Shown: positions 18,321-26,813 of the stretch, piece after piece | Numbering within the stretch: position 1 is the stretch's first letter | Layout of the letters: every line of letters starts with the position of its first letter | Assembly: GCF_009389585.1 (NCBI RefSeq) | Contig: NZ_VIYG01000022.1 | Span: 1-36,084, forward strand | Length of the DNA stretch: 36,084 nucleotides | Reading direction: 5' to 3' | Source of the DNA: Oceanobacillus sp. CFH 90083 | GTDB taxonomy: Bacteria > Bacillota > Bacilli > Bacillales > Amphibacillaceae | The notes under the pieces: model-generated | Databases searched by the model: none | Seen by the model: only the letters and a program-made list of their open reading frames with translations | Told to the model about the DNA's origin: nothing | Position numbers and translations under genes: made by a program

Positions 18321-18440
18321 AAAGTATAAAATTTTTACGCAGAAGCATCGGTGCAGTAAAAATTTTCAGGTGGCAAGTATAAGCGCGGTTAAGGCAGTCC
18401 TGCGCCTTTTCCATACTTGGTTTGCCAAGTTTTCTTTATT
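18321..18440 (+). ncRNA. Structured intergenic region, candidate leader or small RNA with terminator
   Basis: Two structures in tandem. First: AAAATTTTTAC (18328-18338) pairs perfectly with GTAAAAATTTT (18356-18366), extended inside by GCA/TGC. Second: AAGTAT (18375-18380) can pair with ATACTT (18413-18418), with GCGC/GCGC inside. Alternatively ACTTGG (18415-18420) pairs with CCAAGT (18425-18430) and is followed by TTTCTTTATT, a small intrinsic terminator. The two pairings are mutually exclusive, as in attenuators. No known riboswitch signature recognised; a dispersed repeat or def terminator region is the alternative. Confidence 0.4.
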
Positions 18441-18455
18441 ATTTATCGTTTTTTA

Positions 18456-18484
18456 TTTAATTCTTTCCCATTTCGTACTATACT
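18456..18484 (+). promoter_or_regulatory. Candidate promoter upstream of the micro-ORF and rpoY
   Basis: TATACT (18479-18484) with a poor -35 (TTTAAT, 17-base spacer). Confidence 0.35.
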
Positions 18485-18556
18485 ATAGATAAGAGGATTG
18501 GACGGTAGAGGGTTGAATTTGCTTTTCTATATTATCGGAAGGAGAAGTGAGTCCTT

Positions 18557-18646
18557 ATGCTGAAACGTCTTAAAGAAAAACTCAAAAAACGTTTAAAGGA
18601 TTTACTAGGCAAAGAGGGGCGTGTACCAACTACTAATAAAAATTAA
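18557..18646 (+). CDS. 29-residue cationic amphipathic peptide ORF
   Basis: ATG at 18557 to TAA at 18644-18646. The first 17 residues are almost only Leu, Lys, Arg and Glu, with Leu at 2, 5, 9, 13, 16 and 17, a textbook amphipathic helix, then a polar tail ending PTTNKN. AAGGAG lies 12 bases before the ATG, slightly far, so translation is plausible but unproven. It lies between the structured region and rpoY-rnjA on the same strand. It could be a membrane-binding small protein, a ribosome- or RNA-binding peptide, or a leader ORF. I recognise no family. Confidence 0.5.
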   Translation: MLKRLKEKLKKRLKDLLGKEGRVPTTNKN

Positions 18647-18772
18647 TCGCCAAACAATCAGATTCAAAAGAAAAAAGCCATTTTTTAGGGTGAGCCGACG
18701 GAAACTTACCTTTTATAACGGAATAGATAGCTTTGACTATTATAGAGTTTTTAATTTTAAAGGAGAGATGAA

Positions 18773-18982
18773 ATGATTTTTAAAGTATTATATCAGGCAT
18801 CCCAAGAAGAAGTGCCTGTAAGAGAACGCACGGAGAGCCTCTATGTAGAAGCTGAATCCGTAAGAGAAGCAAGATCAAAAATTAGTGACCGTAACATTAA
18901 CATTGAGTACATTCAAGTATTAGATGAGGCACATCTCGAATACGAAAAAAGTACCGGTAACTTTGAATTGGAGAATGTATAA
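18773..18982 (+). CDS. rpoY: RNA polymerase epsilon subunit
   Basis: 69-residue accessory subunit of Firmicute RNA polymerase (formerly YkzG, DUF1447). Opening IFKVLYQ and the block [19 protein letters not shown] are diagnostic; length is as usual. It binds the beta' secondary-channel side and is also said to share a fold with phage Gp2. AAGGAGAG lies 5-7 bases before the ATG. Two bases separate its stop from the rnjA start, so the two form a tightly coupled operon, as in B. subtilis. Confidence 0.95.
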   Translation: MIFKVLYQASQEEVPVRERTESLYVEAESVREARSKISDRNINIEYIQVLDEAHLEYEKSTGNFELENV

Positions 18983-18984
18983 TA

Positions 18985-20652
18985 ATGAAATTTGTAAAAA
19001 ATGATCAGACAGCTGTTTTTGCCCTTGGCGGACTTGGGGAAATCGGCAAAAATACGTATGCAGTTCAATTCCAGGATGAGATTATCCTTATTGATGCAGG
19101 GATTAAATTCCCGGAGGATGAGCTTCTTGGTATTGATTATGTCATTCCGGATTACACCTATCTTGTGCAAAATCAAGATAAAATTAAGGGTCTTTTTGTT
19201 ACACATGGTCACGAAGATCACATTGGTGGAATTCCATTTTTATTAAAGCAAATTAATGTGCCAATTTATGCTGGTAAGTTAGCAATCGGTTTAATTCGTA
19301 ATAAACTGGAAGAACATGGTTTATTGCGCAGTACGAAGCTAATTTCCATTCAAGAAGATGATGTTATTAAATTCCGTAAAACTTCCGTTAGCTTTTTCCG
19401 TACCACACACAGTATTCCAGATTCTTTTGGCGTGGTAGTGAAAACACCGCCTGGAAATATTGTTCATACTGGCGATTTCAAATTTGATTTCACACCAGTC
19501 GGAGAACCTGCAAACCTTTCAAAAATGGCTCAGATTGGCGAAGAAGGAGTATTATGCCTCCTGTCCGATAGTACGAATAGTGAAGTACCTGGATTTACAA
19601 TGTCAGAAAGTGTTGTTGGCGAAAGCATCCAAGATATATTCAGCCGCGTTGATGGCAGACTGATATTTGCTACATTTGCGTCTAATATCTATCGCCTCCA
19701 GCAGGTTGTTGAAGCAGCCGTGAAGCATAACCGTAAAGTAGCTGTCTTTGGAAGAAGTATGGAATCGGCAATAAACATCGGACTGGAGTTAGGATATATT
19801 CAGGCTCCAAAGGACACGTTTATTGAAGGCAACCAAATTAATCGTCTTCCGGCAAATGAAGTAACGATCCTCTGTACTGGTTCACAAGGCGAATCCATGG
19901 CAGCACTTTCTCGTATTGCCAATGGAACACACCGTCAGATTCAACTTATTCCTGGAGATACGGTTGTATTTTCATCATCACCAATCCCTGGAAATACTGT
20001 CAGTGTAAGTAAAACAATTAATAAGCTGTATCGTGCAGGAGCAGATGTGATTCATGGCAAACTTAGTAACATTCATACATCGGGTCACGGAAGCCAGGAA
20101 GAACAAAAGCTTATGCTGCGCTTAATTAAGCCAAAATATTTCATGCCGATTCATGGTGAATACCGCATGTTAAAAGAACATACGAAATTAGCTGAGTTAT
20201 GCGGAGTTGAAGAAAATCACTCCTTCATCATGGACAATGGGGATGTACTTGCTCTTGGAAAAGAACAAGCCTCGATCGCCGGCAAAATCCCATCCGGCTC
20301 CATCTATGTAGATGGAAGCGGAATTGGCGACATCGGGAATATTGTGCTTAGAGATCGCAGAATTCTTTCTGAAGAAGGCTTGGTTATTGTCGTAGTAAGT
20401 ATTAACATGAAAGAATTCAAAATTGAAGCAGGTCCTGATATTATTTCTCGCGGCTTTGTTTATATGCGTGAATCGGAAGACCTTATCAACGATGCACAGA
20501 AGCTTGTTTCCAAACATTTAGAAAAAGTAATGGAACGCCGGACGACGCAATGGTCAGAAATTAAAAATGAAATTACGGACACGATTGCTCCTTTCTTATA
20601 TGAAAAGACAAAGCGTCGTCCAATGGTATTACCGATCATTATGGAAATCTAA
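18985..20652 (+). CDS. rnjA: Ribonuclease J1
   Basis: 555-residue metallo-beta-lactamase/beta-CASP nuclease with 5'-3' exo- and endonuclease activity in mRNA decay and rRNA maturation. Seen: GGLGEIGKN (15-23), the zinc motif HGHEDH (74-79), HTGDFKFD, beta-CASP segments [11 protein letters not shown] and [12 protein letters not shown], and HGEYRML carrying the late His. The protein ends in the RNase J C-terminal region ([13 protein letters not shown]). The ribosome site GGAGA lies in the end of rpoY. The symbol J1 rather than J2 rests on the rpoY linkage. Confidence 0.96.
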   Translation: MKFVKNDQTAVFALGGLGEIGKNTYAVQFQDEIILIDAGIKFPEDELLGIDYVIPDYTYLVQNQDKIKGLFVTHGHEDHIGGIPFLLKQINVPIYAGKLAIGLIRNKLEEHGLLRSTKLISIQEDDVIKFRKTSVSFFRTTHSIPDSFGVVVKTPPGNIVHTGDFKFDFTPVGEPANLSKMAQIGEEGVLCLLSDSTNSEVPGFTMSESVVGESIQDIFSRVDGRLIFATFASNIYRLQQVVEAAVKHNRKVAVFGRSMESAINIGLELGYIQAPKDTFIEGNQINRLPANEVTILCTGSQGESMAALSRIANGTHRQIQLIPGDTVVFSSSPIPGNTVSVSKTINKLYRAGADVIHGKLSNIHTSGHGSQEEQKLMLRLIKPKYFMPIHGEYRMLKEHTKLAELCGVEENHSFIMDNGDVLALGKEQASIAGKIPSGSIYVDGSGIGDIGNIVLRDRRILSEEGLVIVVVSINMKEFKIEAGPDIISRGFVYMRESEDLINDAQKLVSKHLEKVMERRTTQWSEIKNEITDTIAPFLYEKTKRRPMVLPIIMEI

Positions 20653-20657
20653 AGAAC

Positions 20658-20709
20658 AAAAGCTTCATTCTCCTTATAAATTGCTTGAGGAGAATGAAGC
20701 TTTTCTTTA
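20658..20709 (+). terminator. Terminator of rpoY-rnjA
   Basis: A perfect 17-base stem, AAAAGCTTCATTCTCCT with AGGAGAATGAAGCTTTT, and a 13-base loop. The U-run continues CTTTAA. The next gene's ribosome site follows at once. Confidence 0.93.
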
Positions 20710-20724
20710 AAGAGGTACAAGCCT

Positions 20725-21348
20725 ATGAAAGACAAATATTATGATAAGCTGTTACATATTCATACGATGGAGAACAAGAAAATGGTATATCCTGAATCAC
20801 ATCACTATAATCCTTATGAACCTACACCATATAGTGCTTTAGAAAAATTAACAAAAAATTATTCTTTTGCTAAACAGGATTCTATGATTGATTTTGGCTG
20901 CGGAAAAGGCCGTCTGCCATTTTACCTACATTATTTTCAACATGTATCTGTTACCGGCATTGAGATGGACCCACGCTTTTTCAGCGATGCTCAGCAAAAC
21001 CTGCAGGCATATAAGCAATTGATACGCTCTGAAAATAATCAGGGTACTATCCAATTTATTTGTGGTTTGGCAGAAGAGTATGAAATTACAGCCCAGGATA
21101 ACCGCTTTTATTTTTTCAACCCTTTTTCCATACAAATTTTCAAACACATTGTCTCTAATATTTTAAAATCAGTTGAAGATGCACCAAGAGAGGTAGATAT
21201 TATTCTTTATTATCCTCATGAAACGTATATCCAATTTCTTGAATACGACAGCCCCTTCGCATTATGGATGGAAATAAAACTCAAGGCATACTGGCTTAAT
21301 CCGGATGAGCGCCTTCTTGTCTACCGTTTCAGCAATGAATTAATCTAG
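20725..21348 (+). CDS. Class I SAM-dependent methyltransferase, substrate unknown
   Basis: 207 residues. Rossmann motif I IDFGCGKGRLPF (about 55-66), motif II GIEMDPRF with the acidic residue for SAM ribose, and a later FFNPFS block at the position of the catalytic NPPY-type motif of N-methyltransferases (here NPFS, so not the canonical form). No membrane segment. It begins 16 bases after the rnjA terminator stem with GAGGT as ribosome site and no visible separate promoter, so it may be transcribed by read-through from rnjA. Substrate (RNA, protein or small molecule) cannot be told from the sequence. Confidence 0.78.
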   Translation: MKDKYYDKLLHIHTMENKKMVYPESHHYNPYEPTPYSALEKLTKNYSFAKQDSMIDFGCGKGRLPFYLHYFQHVSVTGIEMDPRFFSDAQQNLQAYKQLIRSENNQGTIQFICGLAEEYEITAQDNRFYFFNPFSIQIFKHIVSNILKSVEDAPREVDIILYYPHETYIQFLEYDSPFALWMEIKLKAYWLNPDERLLVYRFSNELI

Positions 21349-21357
21349 TTGAATGTA

Positions 21358-21400
21358 TTAAAAACCTTCCACAGCCGTCTAAGAAATGGAAGGTTTTTAA
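21358..21400. terminator. Bidirectional terminator, methyltransferase/ktrC
   Basis: TTAAAAACCTTCCA pairs with TGGAAGGTTTTTAA around a 15-base loop; runs of T on both strands; convergent genes on each side. Confidence 0.92.
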
Positions 21401-21401
21401 T

Positions 21402-22064
21402 TTAATCGAAAATCAAGGCTTTTTCAAACCGGTTAATATCCTGATCTGCTCCGATGACAATTAATATATCCCCCTCGGATAAGGGCTCGTCTGCTTCCGG
21501 GGAAACATCGATTTCCGCACCTCTTTTTATCGCCACAATATTACATCCAAACCTGGCCCGGACATCAAGTGTAATTAAATTCTTTCCAATCATTTTCTTA
21601 CCGGCAATAACCTCTACCATACTGTACTCATTGGAAAGCTCCAAATACTCTAAAATATTATTAGATATAAAACTGTGTGCCAGCCGTTTTCCCATATCCC
21701 GCTCTGGATGAACTACATGATGCACACCAATCCGGTTTAGTATTTTTTCATGATAGTCATTCTGCGCTTTGACAGTTATTCTTCTTATATTTAAATCGGT
21801 TAATATAACTGCTGCGAGAATACTTGCTTGTATATTTTCACCGATAGCTACGATGACATGATCAAAATTGGTAATTCCGATTTCCTTCAAGGCATCTTCA
21901 TCGGTTGCATCCAGCACCACTGAATGAAAGGCAATATTTTTATATTCATTGACCTTCGTCTCGTCAGAATCAATCGCCAGGACATGCATTCCTTTTTCAC
22001 TTAGCTCCTTACAAATACTGCCGCCAAATCTGCCGAGACCAATTACTGCAAAATCTTTCTTCAT
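21402..22064 (-). CDS. ktrC: KtrC, RCK-domain regulatory subunit of a Ktr potassium channel
   Basis: 220-residue cytosolic gating ring subunit that binds nucleotide (ATP/ADP) through its N-terminal RCK domain and controls the partner K+ pore (KtrB/KtrD, not in this window). Seen: Rossmann GLGRFG (9-14), AIDSDE and an RCK_C domain from about residue 135. In B. subtilis and S. aureus the C-terminal domain of KtrA/KtrC binds cyclic di-AMP. GGAGG precedes the ATG by 6 bases. Order rnjA-(one gene)-ktrC resembles B. subtilis. Confidence 0.94.
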   Translation of the reverse strand: MKKDFAVIGLGRFGGSICKELSEKGMHVLAIDSDETKVNEYKNIAFHSVVLDATDEDALKEIGITNFDHVIVAIGENIQASILAAVILTDLNIRRITVKAQNDYHEKILNRIGVHHVVHPERDMGKRLAHSFISNNILEYLELSNEYSMVEVIAGKKMIGKNLITLDVRARFGCNIVAIKRGAEIDVSPEADEPLSEGDILIVIGADQDINRFEKALIFD

Positions 22065-22149
22065 AAGAAACCTCCATTCTTCTGAACTTTATATTAACAT
22101 AAAGCATGAAAGAAAGGGAGCAGCTGCATCATCTGCTCCCCCTGCTATG

Positions 22150-23979
22150 CTACATAGCATCCAGCATGGTAAATTGTGATTTTACAAGCTCGTAGTATTT
22201 TCCATGCTGCTGCATTAATTCCTGATGGTTTCCATATTCTAAAACTTCTCCCTGCTCCAGAACATAGATACAGTCTGCTTCCCGAATTGTCGACAATCTA
22301 TGTGCAATAATAATCGACGTTCTCCCTTTTAACAAGTGTTTTAAAGCCTTTTGAATCTTCACTTCAGATTCTGTATCAATACTTGCTGTCGCTTCATCCA
22401 GAATAATGATGCTTGGATTTGCCAGCAAAGCTCTTGCAAAGGATAATAATTGTCGTTCGCCGGCTGATAGAATATTTCCCCGCTCCTCCACCTCTGTCTC
22501 ATAACCATTTGCTAAGCGGCTGATAAAACTGTCTGCCCCGACAACCTTTGCTGCTTCCTTTACTTCTTCATCACTTGCCTCCGGTCTGCCGAAACGAATA
22601 TTTTCCATTATCGTTCCCGAAAAGATAAATGTATCCTGGAGAACAACGCTGATGCGCTGTCGCAAGCTATCTAAAGTCACATCTCTCAGGTCATGCCCAT
22701 CCACTCTCACCGCTCCTGATGTGGGGTCATAGAAACGGCTGATTAAGTTGGCAATGGTAGACTTTCCACTTCCCGTATGTCCAACCAAAGCAATTGTCTG
22801 TCCTGCTTCAATATCCAGGGAAATTTTCTTTAGAGCTAAACGATCTGCATTATAAGCAAATTCCACTTCATCGAATTCAATTTTTCCTTCCATCTCCTCT
22901 ATTTCATATGCATCTTCTTTTTCTGCAACATTCGGCTGCTCATCTAAGAATTCAAAAATACGCTCTGAGGAGGCCATTGCCATTAACAATTGATTATACA
23001 TCTGCCCCAGTCTTGAAATCGGCTCCCAGAACATACCTAAGAAAAAGGCAAAGGAAATAAATGTTCCTAATTCAATCGTTCCATTTAGAATTAAATAAGA
23101 ACCAAAAGCAATTAAGATAATCGTTCCGACTGCATCGCAGATATCGACAAGCGGTCTGAAAAAGGCACTCTTCTTTGCGGCATCACGGAAGCTGTTAAAG
23201 AATCCTGTGTTGACACCATCAAAAAATTCCGCATTCTCTTTTTCTTGAGAAAAGGATTGCGTAATACGCATTCCTTGAAGCCCTTCATTTAAATGCGAAT
23301 TCATTCTGGATTGCTGCAGACGAACCACCTGCCAAGACCGCCTTATTTTCCTTCTTAATGTAGTAGATATGATAAACATCAGCGGAATGACAATGATAAC
23401 AGCCAGTGCTAAAGGCGGACTCATCACGAAAAGGATAATGATAATACCGCTTAACATTAAAATATCCATTAACAGATTAATAATTCCATTCGTAAATAAC
23501 TCTTGTAAGGAATTAATATCATTTAAAATCCGAACCAGTATGGACCCTGCTGAACGATTATCAAAAAATCGATGTGACAGCCTCTGGACATGGGAAAAAA
23601 GTTTTTGTCTTAAATCATAAATAACATTTTGCCCTAAAATATTTACCCATTTAATCCGGAAACGGTTTGCTATGAAACTGATCATATAAAGAATGGAAAT
23701 TCCTGTAACAAGGTAGATTAATAGATTTCCGTCATTTTGAGCAATTGCTATGTCTACAGCTACTTTACCTATCAGGATCGGGATAGATAACCGTATAACT
23801 GTGGCAATAATCATTGCAATAATAGCCCCGGGTAAGTATGTTTTTGAATAGGGCTTTAAAAACTGAAGCAACCTCCACATCTGTTCCCAGTTAAAGGGTT
23901 TCTCAATTGCCTGGTCTGTTGTATAATGAAACCGCTCCAGATGATCACTTTGTTTTTTTGCTTCTTTTACTTTCGCCAA
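22150..23979 (-). CDS. ABC exporter half-transporter, subunit with the consensus Walker B
   Basis: 609 residues: six-helix membrane domain (about 30-320) fused to an ATPase domain. Walker A is GHTGSGKST, Q-loop VVLQDTF, Walker B ends IIILDEATASID with the catalytic Glu present, and the switch His is in IIAHRLS. The signature is LSAGERQ, degenerate relative to LSGGQ. It pairs with the 582-residue subunit encoded upstream (14-base gap). Type resembles B. subtilis YknU/YknV, YfiB/YfiC and BmrC/BmrD multidrug exporters; substrate unknown. Start TTG 23979 follows AAAGGGGGGG. Confidence 0.92.
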   Translation of the reverse strand: MAKVKEAKKQSDHLERFHYTTDQAIEKPFNWEQMWRLLQFLKPYSKTYLPGAIIAMIIATVIRLSIPILIGKVAVDIAIAQNDGNLLIYLVTGISILYMISFIANRFRIKWVNILGQNVIYDLRQKLFSHVQRLSHRFFDNRSAGSILVRILNDINSLQELFTNGIINLLMDILMLSGIIIILFVMSPPLALAVIIVIPLMFIISTTLRRKIRRSWQVVRLQQSRMNSHLNEGLQGMRITQSFSQEKENAEFFDGVNTGFFNSFRDAAKKSAFFRPLVDICDAVGTIILIAFGSYLILNGTIELGTFISFAFFLGMFWEPISRLGQMYNQLLMAMASSERIFEFLDEQPNVAEKEDAYEIEEMEGKIEFDEVEFAYNADRLALKKISLDIEAGQTIALVGHTGSGKSTIANLISRFYDPTSGAVRVDGHDLRDVTLDSLRQRISVVLQDTFIFSGTIMENIRFGRPEASDEEVKEAAKVVGADSFISRLANGYETEVEERGNILSAGERQLLSFARALLANPSIIILDEATASIDTESEVKIQKALKHLLKGRTSIIIAHRLSTIREADCIYVLEQGEVLEYGNHQELMQQHGKYYELVKSQFTMLDAM

Positions 23980-23993
23980 GTCTCTCCCCCCCT

Positions 23994-25742
23994 TTAATTA
24001 ACCGCACTCATAATCTCTTCGCGGTCTTGATACTGGATATTATAAATCCGTTCATACGGTCCATTATTATTTAATAAGAAATCATGCGTACCTCTTTCAA
24101 CAATTTCACCATCCTCCAGGACTAAAATTTCATCTGCATGCTTTAAAGAAGAAATACGGTGCGCAATAATAAAGGAGGTTCTGTTCTTCATCACTGCCCG
24201 TAAAGCCTTTTGGATTTTATGCTCTGTTTGCATGTCAACAGCAGAAGTTGCATCATCTAAAACGAGAATACTCGGGTCAATACAAATGGCTCTGGCTATC
24301 GCTATCCGCTGCTTCTGTCCGCCGGATAAGCCCATTCCTCTTTCGCCCAGGAGTGTGTCATAGCCATCTGGAAGCTCCATGATAAAGTCATGTGCCTGCG
24401 CCATTTTTGCCGCAGCTACAATGTCTTCTTCACGAATTCCCGGTGTACCGTAAGAAATATTTTCTTTAATTGTAGTTGAAAATAGGAATGGCTCCTGCAG
24501 AACAAAACCAATCTGACTGCGAAGGCTTTTCAGCTTATAGTCCGAAACAGGACGTCCGTCGATTAGAACCTCCCCTTCTTCCGGCTCATAAAATCGGGTA
24601 ATAAGCTGGGTAATACTTGTTTTTCCAGATCCAGTCGCGCCGATTAAACCAATTGTCTTGCCTGGCGGGGCATCAAAGCTGACATGCTTTAATGCTTCAT
24701 CATCTTCCTCAATATATGTTAAAGTAACATCCTTAAATGTCACATGACCCTGAATTTCTGCATCGACAGCATCAGGCTTTTCTTCAATATCCTCAAGCGC
24801 TTCCAGTATCTCTAACAACCGCTCTCCCGATGCTTTTGCCTGGGAAAATTGATTAATAATAAATCCTAAGTTCATAAGCGGTCCCATGATAAACCAGACC
24901 AAACTGAAAAAAGCCATTAATTGTCCCGTTGTCATGGATCCATTTATAACAAAAAAACCACCGAATGCTAATAAAACAACCGCACTAACATTCCCGATAA
25001 ATTCCATTACCGGAAAATACTTCGCCCATAACCCGGAAGTAAACAGATACTTCTTGCGATAGTTATCATTACTTTCAGAAAACCTTCCAATTTCAAAATC
25101 TTCTCTCGATAATGATTTAACCGTATTCATCCCGCTGATATTTTCCTGTACTCTCGTATTTAATCTGCCAAAGGATCGTCGAATATGTCGAAAGGCGGGA
25201 TGAACCTGTTTATCAAATTTATAAACAACAAATGCAAGAAATGGCATAGCGGCCATTGTAATAAGTGCAAGAGGAATAGAATAATAGAACATTACTGAAA
25301 TACTTATTACCATCAGAGCAACAACACGAATTAATTCCGCAAAACCAAGGGAGAGAAAGAAGCGAAACCCTTCTACATCCGCAGTCAGCCGGGACATAAT
25401 ATCTCCTGTTTTTGCATTATCGTAATACTTAAATGCAAGTGATTGCAGCTTATCATACAAAGACTCACGCAACTTATATACAGCAGTCATCCCAAATAAA
25501 TCACCCAGATACTGAAAGAAAAATGTGGAAATGCCTTTCACTACCATTAATCCTAAAAATGCACCGCAGATATAAGGAATCAATTCATATCTCTGTTCAG
25601 CAACGACTTCATCAATCGTAATTTGAAGTATGATCGGATAAACGACTGTAATAGATGTAACGATAAGCATACAAATAATGGACCAGATAAAGTATTTCTT
25701 ATATGGCCAATAGAAGCGCTTTAATTTTTTAAAAATATTCAA
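23994..25742 (-). CDS. ABC exporter half-transporter, subunit with degenerate Walker B
   Basis: 582 residues, six-helix membrane domain plus ATPase. Walker A GATGSGKTS, Q-loop FVLQEPF and a full signature LSGGQKQ are present, but Walker B reads LVLDDATSAVD: Asp in place of the catalytic Glu. Combined with the partner's LSAGERQ, one ATP site is fully consensus and the other non-consensus, the arrangement of asymmetric heterodimeric exporters. TTG start with AAAGGAGG 8 bases upstream. It is the first gene of the pair; I see no regulator gene beside it. Confidence 0.92.
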   Translation of the reverse strand: MNIFKKLKRFYWPYKKYFIWSIICMLIVTSITVVYPIILQITIDEVVAEQRYELIPYICGAFLGLMVVKGISTFFFQYLGDLFGMTAVYKLRESLYDKLQSLAFKYYDNAKTGDIMSRLTADVEGFRFFLSLGFAELIRVVALMVISISVMFYYSIPLALITMAAMPFLAFVVYKFDKQVHPAFRHIRRSFGRLNTRVQENISGMNTVKSLSREDFEIGRFSESNDNYRKKYLFTSGLWAKYFPVMEFIGNVSAVVLLAFGGFFVINGSMTTGQLMAFFSLVWFIMGPLMNLGFIINQFSQAKASGERLLEILEALEDIEEKPDAVDAEIQGHVTFKDVTLTYIEEDDEALKHVSFDAPPGKTIGLIGATGSGKTSITQLITRFYEPEEGEVLIDGRPVSDYKLKSLRSQIGFVLQEPFLFSTTIKENISYGTPGIREEDIVAAAKMAQAHDFIMELPDGYDTLLGERGMGLSGGQKQRIAIARAICIDPSILVLDDATSAVDMQTEHKIQKALRAVMKNRTSFIIAHRISSLKHADEILVLEDGEIVERGTHDFLLNNNGPYERIYNIQYQDREEIMSAVN

Positions 25743-25870
25743 AATTTGTTCCTCCTTTCACTAATCCGTATTAACTAATATAACGGTTTCCGAAATAGAT
25801 TTCTACTGTTTTGCTTTTTTTTTGAAAATTTTTTTAAATTATTTTTAGATATTGATAATATCTTCTTTTT

Positions 25871-25955
25871 TAGTACGCATTCAAAAAGTTTGATAGAAAG
25901 GATCGGCCGGCTAAGAGCCCGACGTCATGGATCTAAGACTATTCACCCCCATCAA
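25871..25955 (+). repeat. Left-end fragment of the repeat element
   Basis: TAGTACGCATTCAAAAAGTTTGATAG... matches base for base, with scattered changes, the first 85 bases of the element at 30844-30927, including GGATC, CTAAGA and CGACGTC. No right end follows. Confidence 0.7.
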
Positions 25956-26048
25956 TTATTTTGGTTAGACTTTTAAACGCCCTCTTTCAGTATACTGATT
26001 CTGACCATCAAGCACATCATACAGCAGACTGAAATCTCCATACAACAA

Positions 26049-26071
26049 AGGCCTTATCATGGATAAGACCT
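26049..26071 (-). terminator. Terminator of ykuV
   Basis: Minus strand AGGTCTTATC, a 3-base loop, GATAAGGCCT, then TTGTTGT. Confidence 0.65.
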
Positions 26072-26094
26072 CTTCTGCGACGATTGGCTTATAT

Positions 26095-26538
26095 TTATTG
26101 CTTTGCATTTAATAACCGTTTCAAACGCTGCTCGATCAAACTTGTTGAAGATTTCCCAATTTGTTTAAATCGCAGCCTTTCCTGTTTATCAAATAAATAT
26201 AATGCAGGAACATATCGGAATTGAAATAGATCAGCCAGCTGATCATCCATGTCATCAAGATAAACAGCATCACAATACAACAGGTCCAGCTTATTTTTTA
26301 TTGCTGATAAACTAATTTGTTCCTTATCTAAATATGTATGAATGAAAATTGGAACCACATTTTTTGACTTTATTTCCGGAATAGCAGTCAGCTTCTGTAA
26401 AAAATAGCTGCAAGATGAACAGCTCACAGACCAGAAGACTACAATGGTTGGCTTTCCGCCGGCTAATAACAGAGACTGGTTACTCCCAGGCAATTGCTTG
26501 AATCCCGATAAATCAGGAAGTACATCATACATCTGCAT
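26095..26538 (-). CDS. ykuV: YkuV-like thioredoxin-fold thiol-disulfide oxidoreductase
   Basis: 147 residues with a redox CxxC (WSVSCSSC, about 38-45) after GGKPTIVVFW, and the cis-Pro region RYVPALYLFD near residue 113. Matches B. subtilis YkuV in length, motif spacing and proximity to dapH-ykuR. No signal peptide, so cytosolic dithiol chemistry is expected. I chose ATG 26538: AAGGAG is 7 bases upstream and the family N-terminus (VLPDLSGF) starts here; the in-frame ATG at 26610 would add 24 residues without a site. Convergent with nothing; it ends at its own terminator and is flanked by repeat fragments on both sides. Confidence 0.85.
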   Translation of the reverse strand: MQMYDVLPDLSGFKQLPGSNQSLLLAGGKPTIVVFWSVSCSSCSYFLQKLTAIPEIKSKNVVPIFIHTYLDKEQISLSAIKNKLDLLYCDAVYLDDMDDQLADLFQFRYVPALYLFDKQERLRFKQIGKSSTSLIEQRLKRLLNAKQ

Positions 26539-26646
26539 AAAGTCACTCCTTATTTTTACTCTTAACTGATATATGACGAAGGAGAAAAATGTATGCATTT
26601 GTTTTATCACGAAAGATTCATCATAAAGAAAGCTTGGCGAATGCCT

Positions 26647-26690
26647 TAGTTAGGGTCTGGGACCGCGATTACTCGTCCTATCAAAACCGC
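26647..26690 (+). repeat. Core fragment of the repeat element
   Basis: GGTCTGGGACCGCGATTACT... corresponds to the second part of the 30844 element (about 30960-30992), same orientation. No recognisable ends. Confidence 0.55.
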
Positions 26691-26747
26691 TGCACTTATA
26701 CTTTTTTCCTTAGATTCTTTATACTTCCATTCTTAAAGTGTAAAAAT

Positions 26748-26786
26748 AAAAAGATTTTCTCCATCTGATAAGAGAAAATCTTTTTA
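26748..26786 (-). terminator. Terminator of dapH-ykuR
   Basis: AAAAAGATTTTCTC pairs perfectly with GAGAAAATCTTTTT around a 10-base loop, directly after ykuR. Functional in either direction. Confidence 0.9.
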
Positions 26787-26813
26787 TAAAAGTGACATGA
26801 TATCTATCCGAAG

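Larger units (their letters stand above)
25743..26094. other. 352-bp gap between the ABC genes and ykuV
   Basis: Contains a truncated repeat copy (25871-25955) and the ykuV terminator. The AT-rich part 25743-25870 probably holds the ABC operon promoter but no clear -35/-10 pair is seen. Confidence 0.45.
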
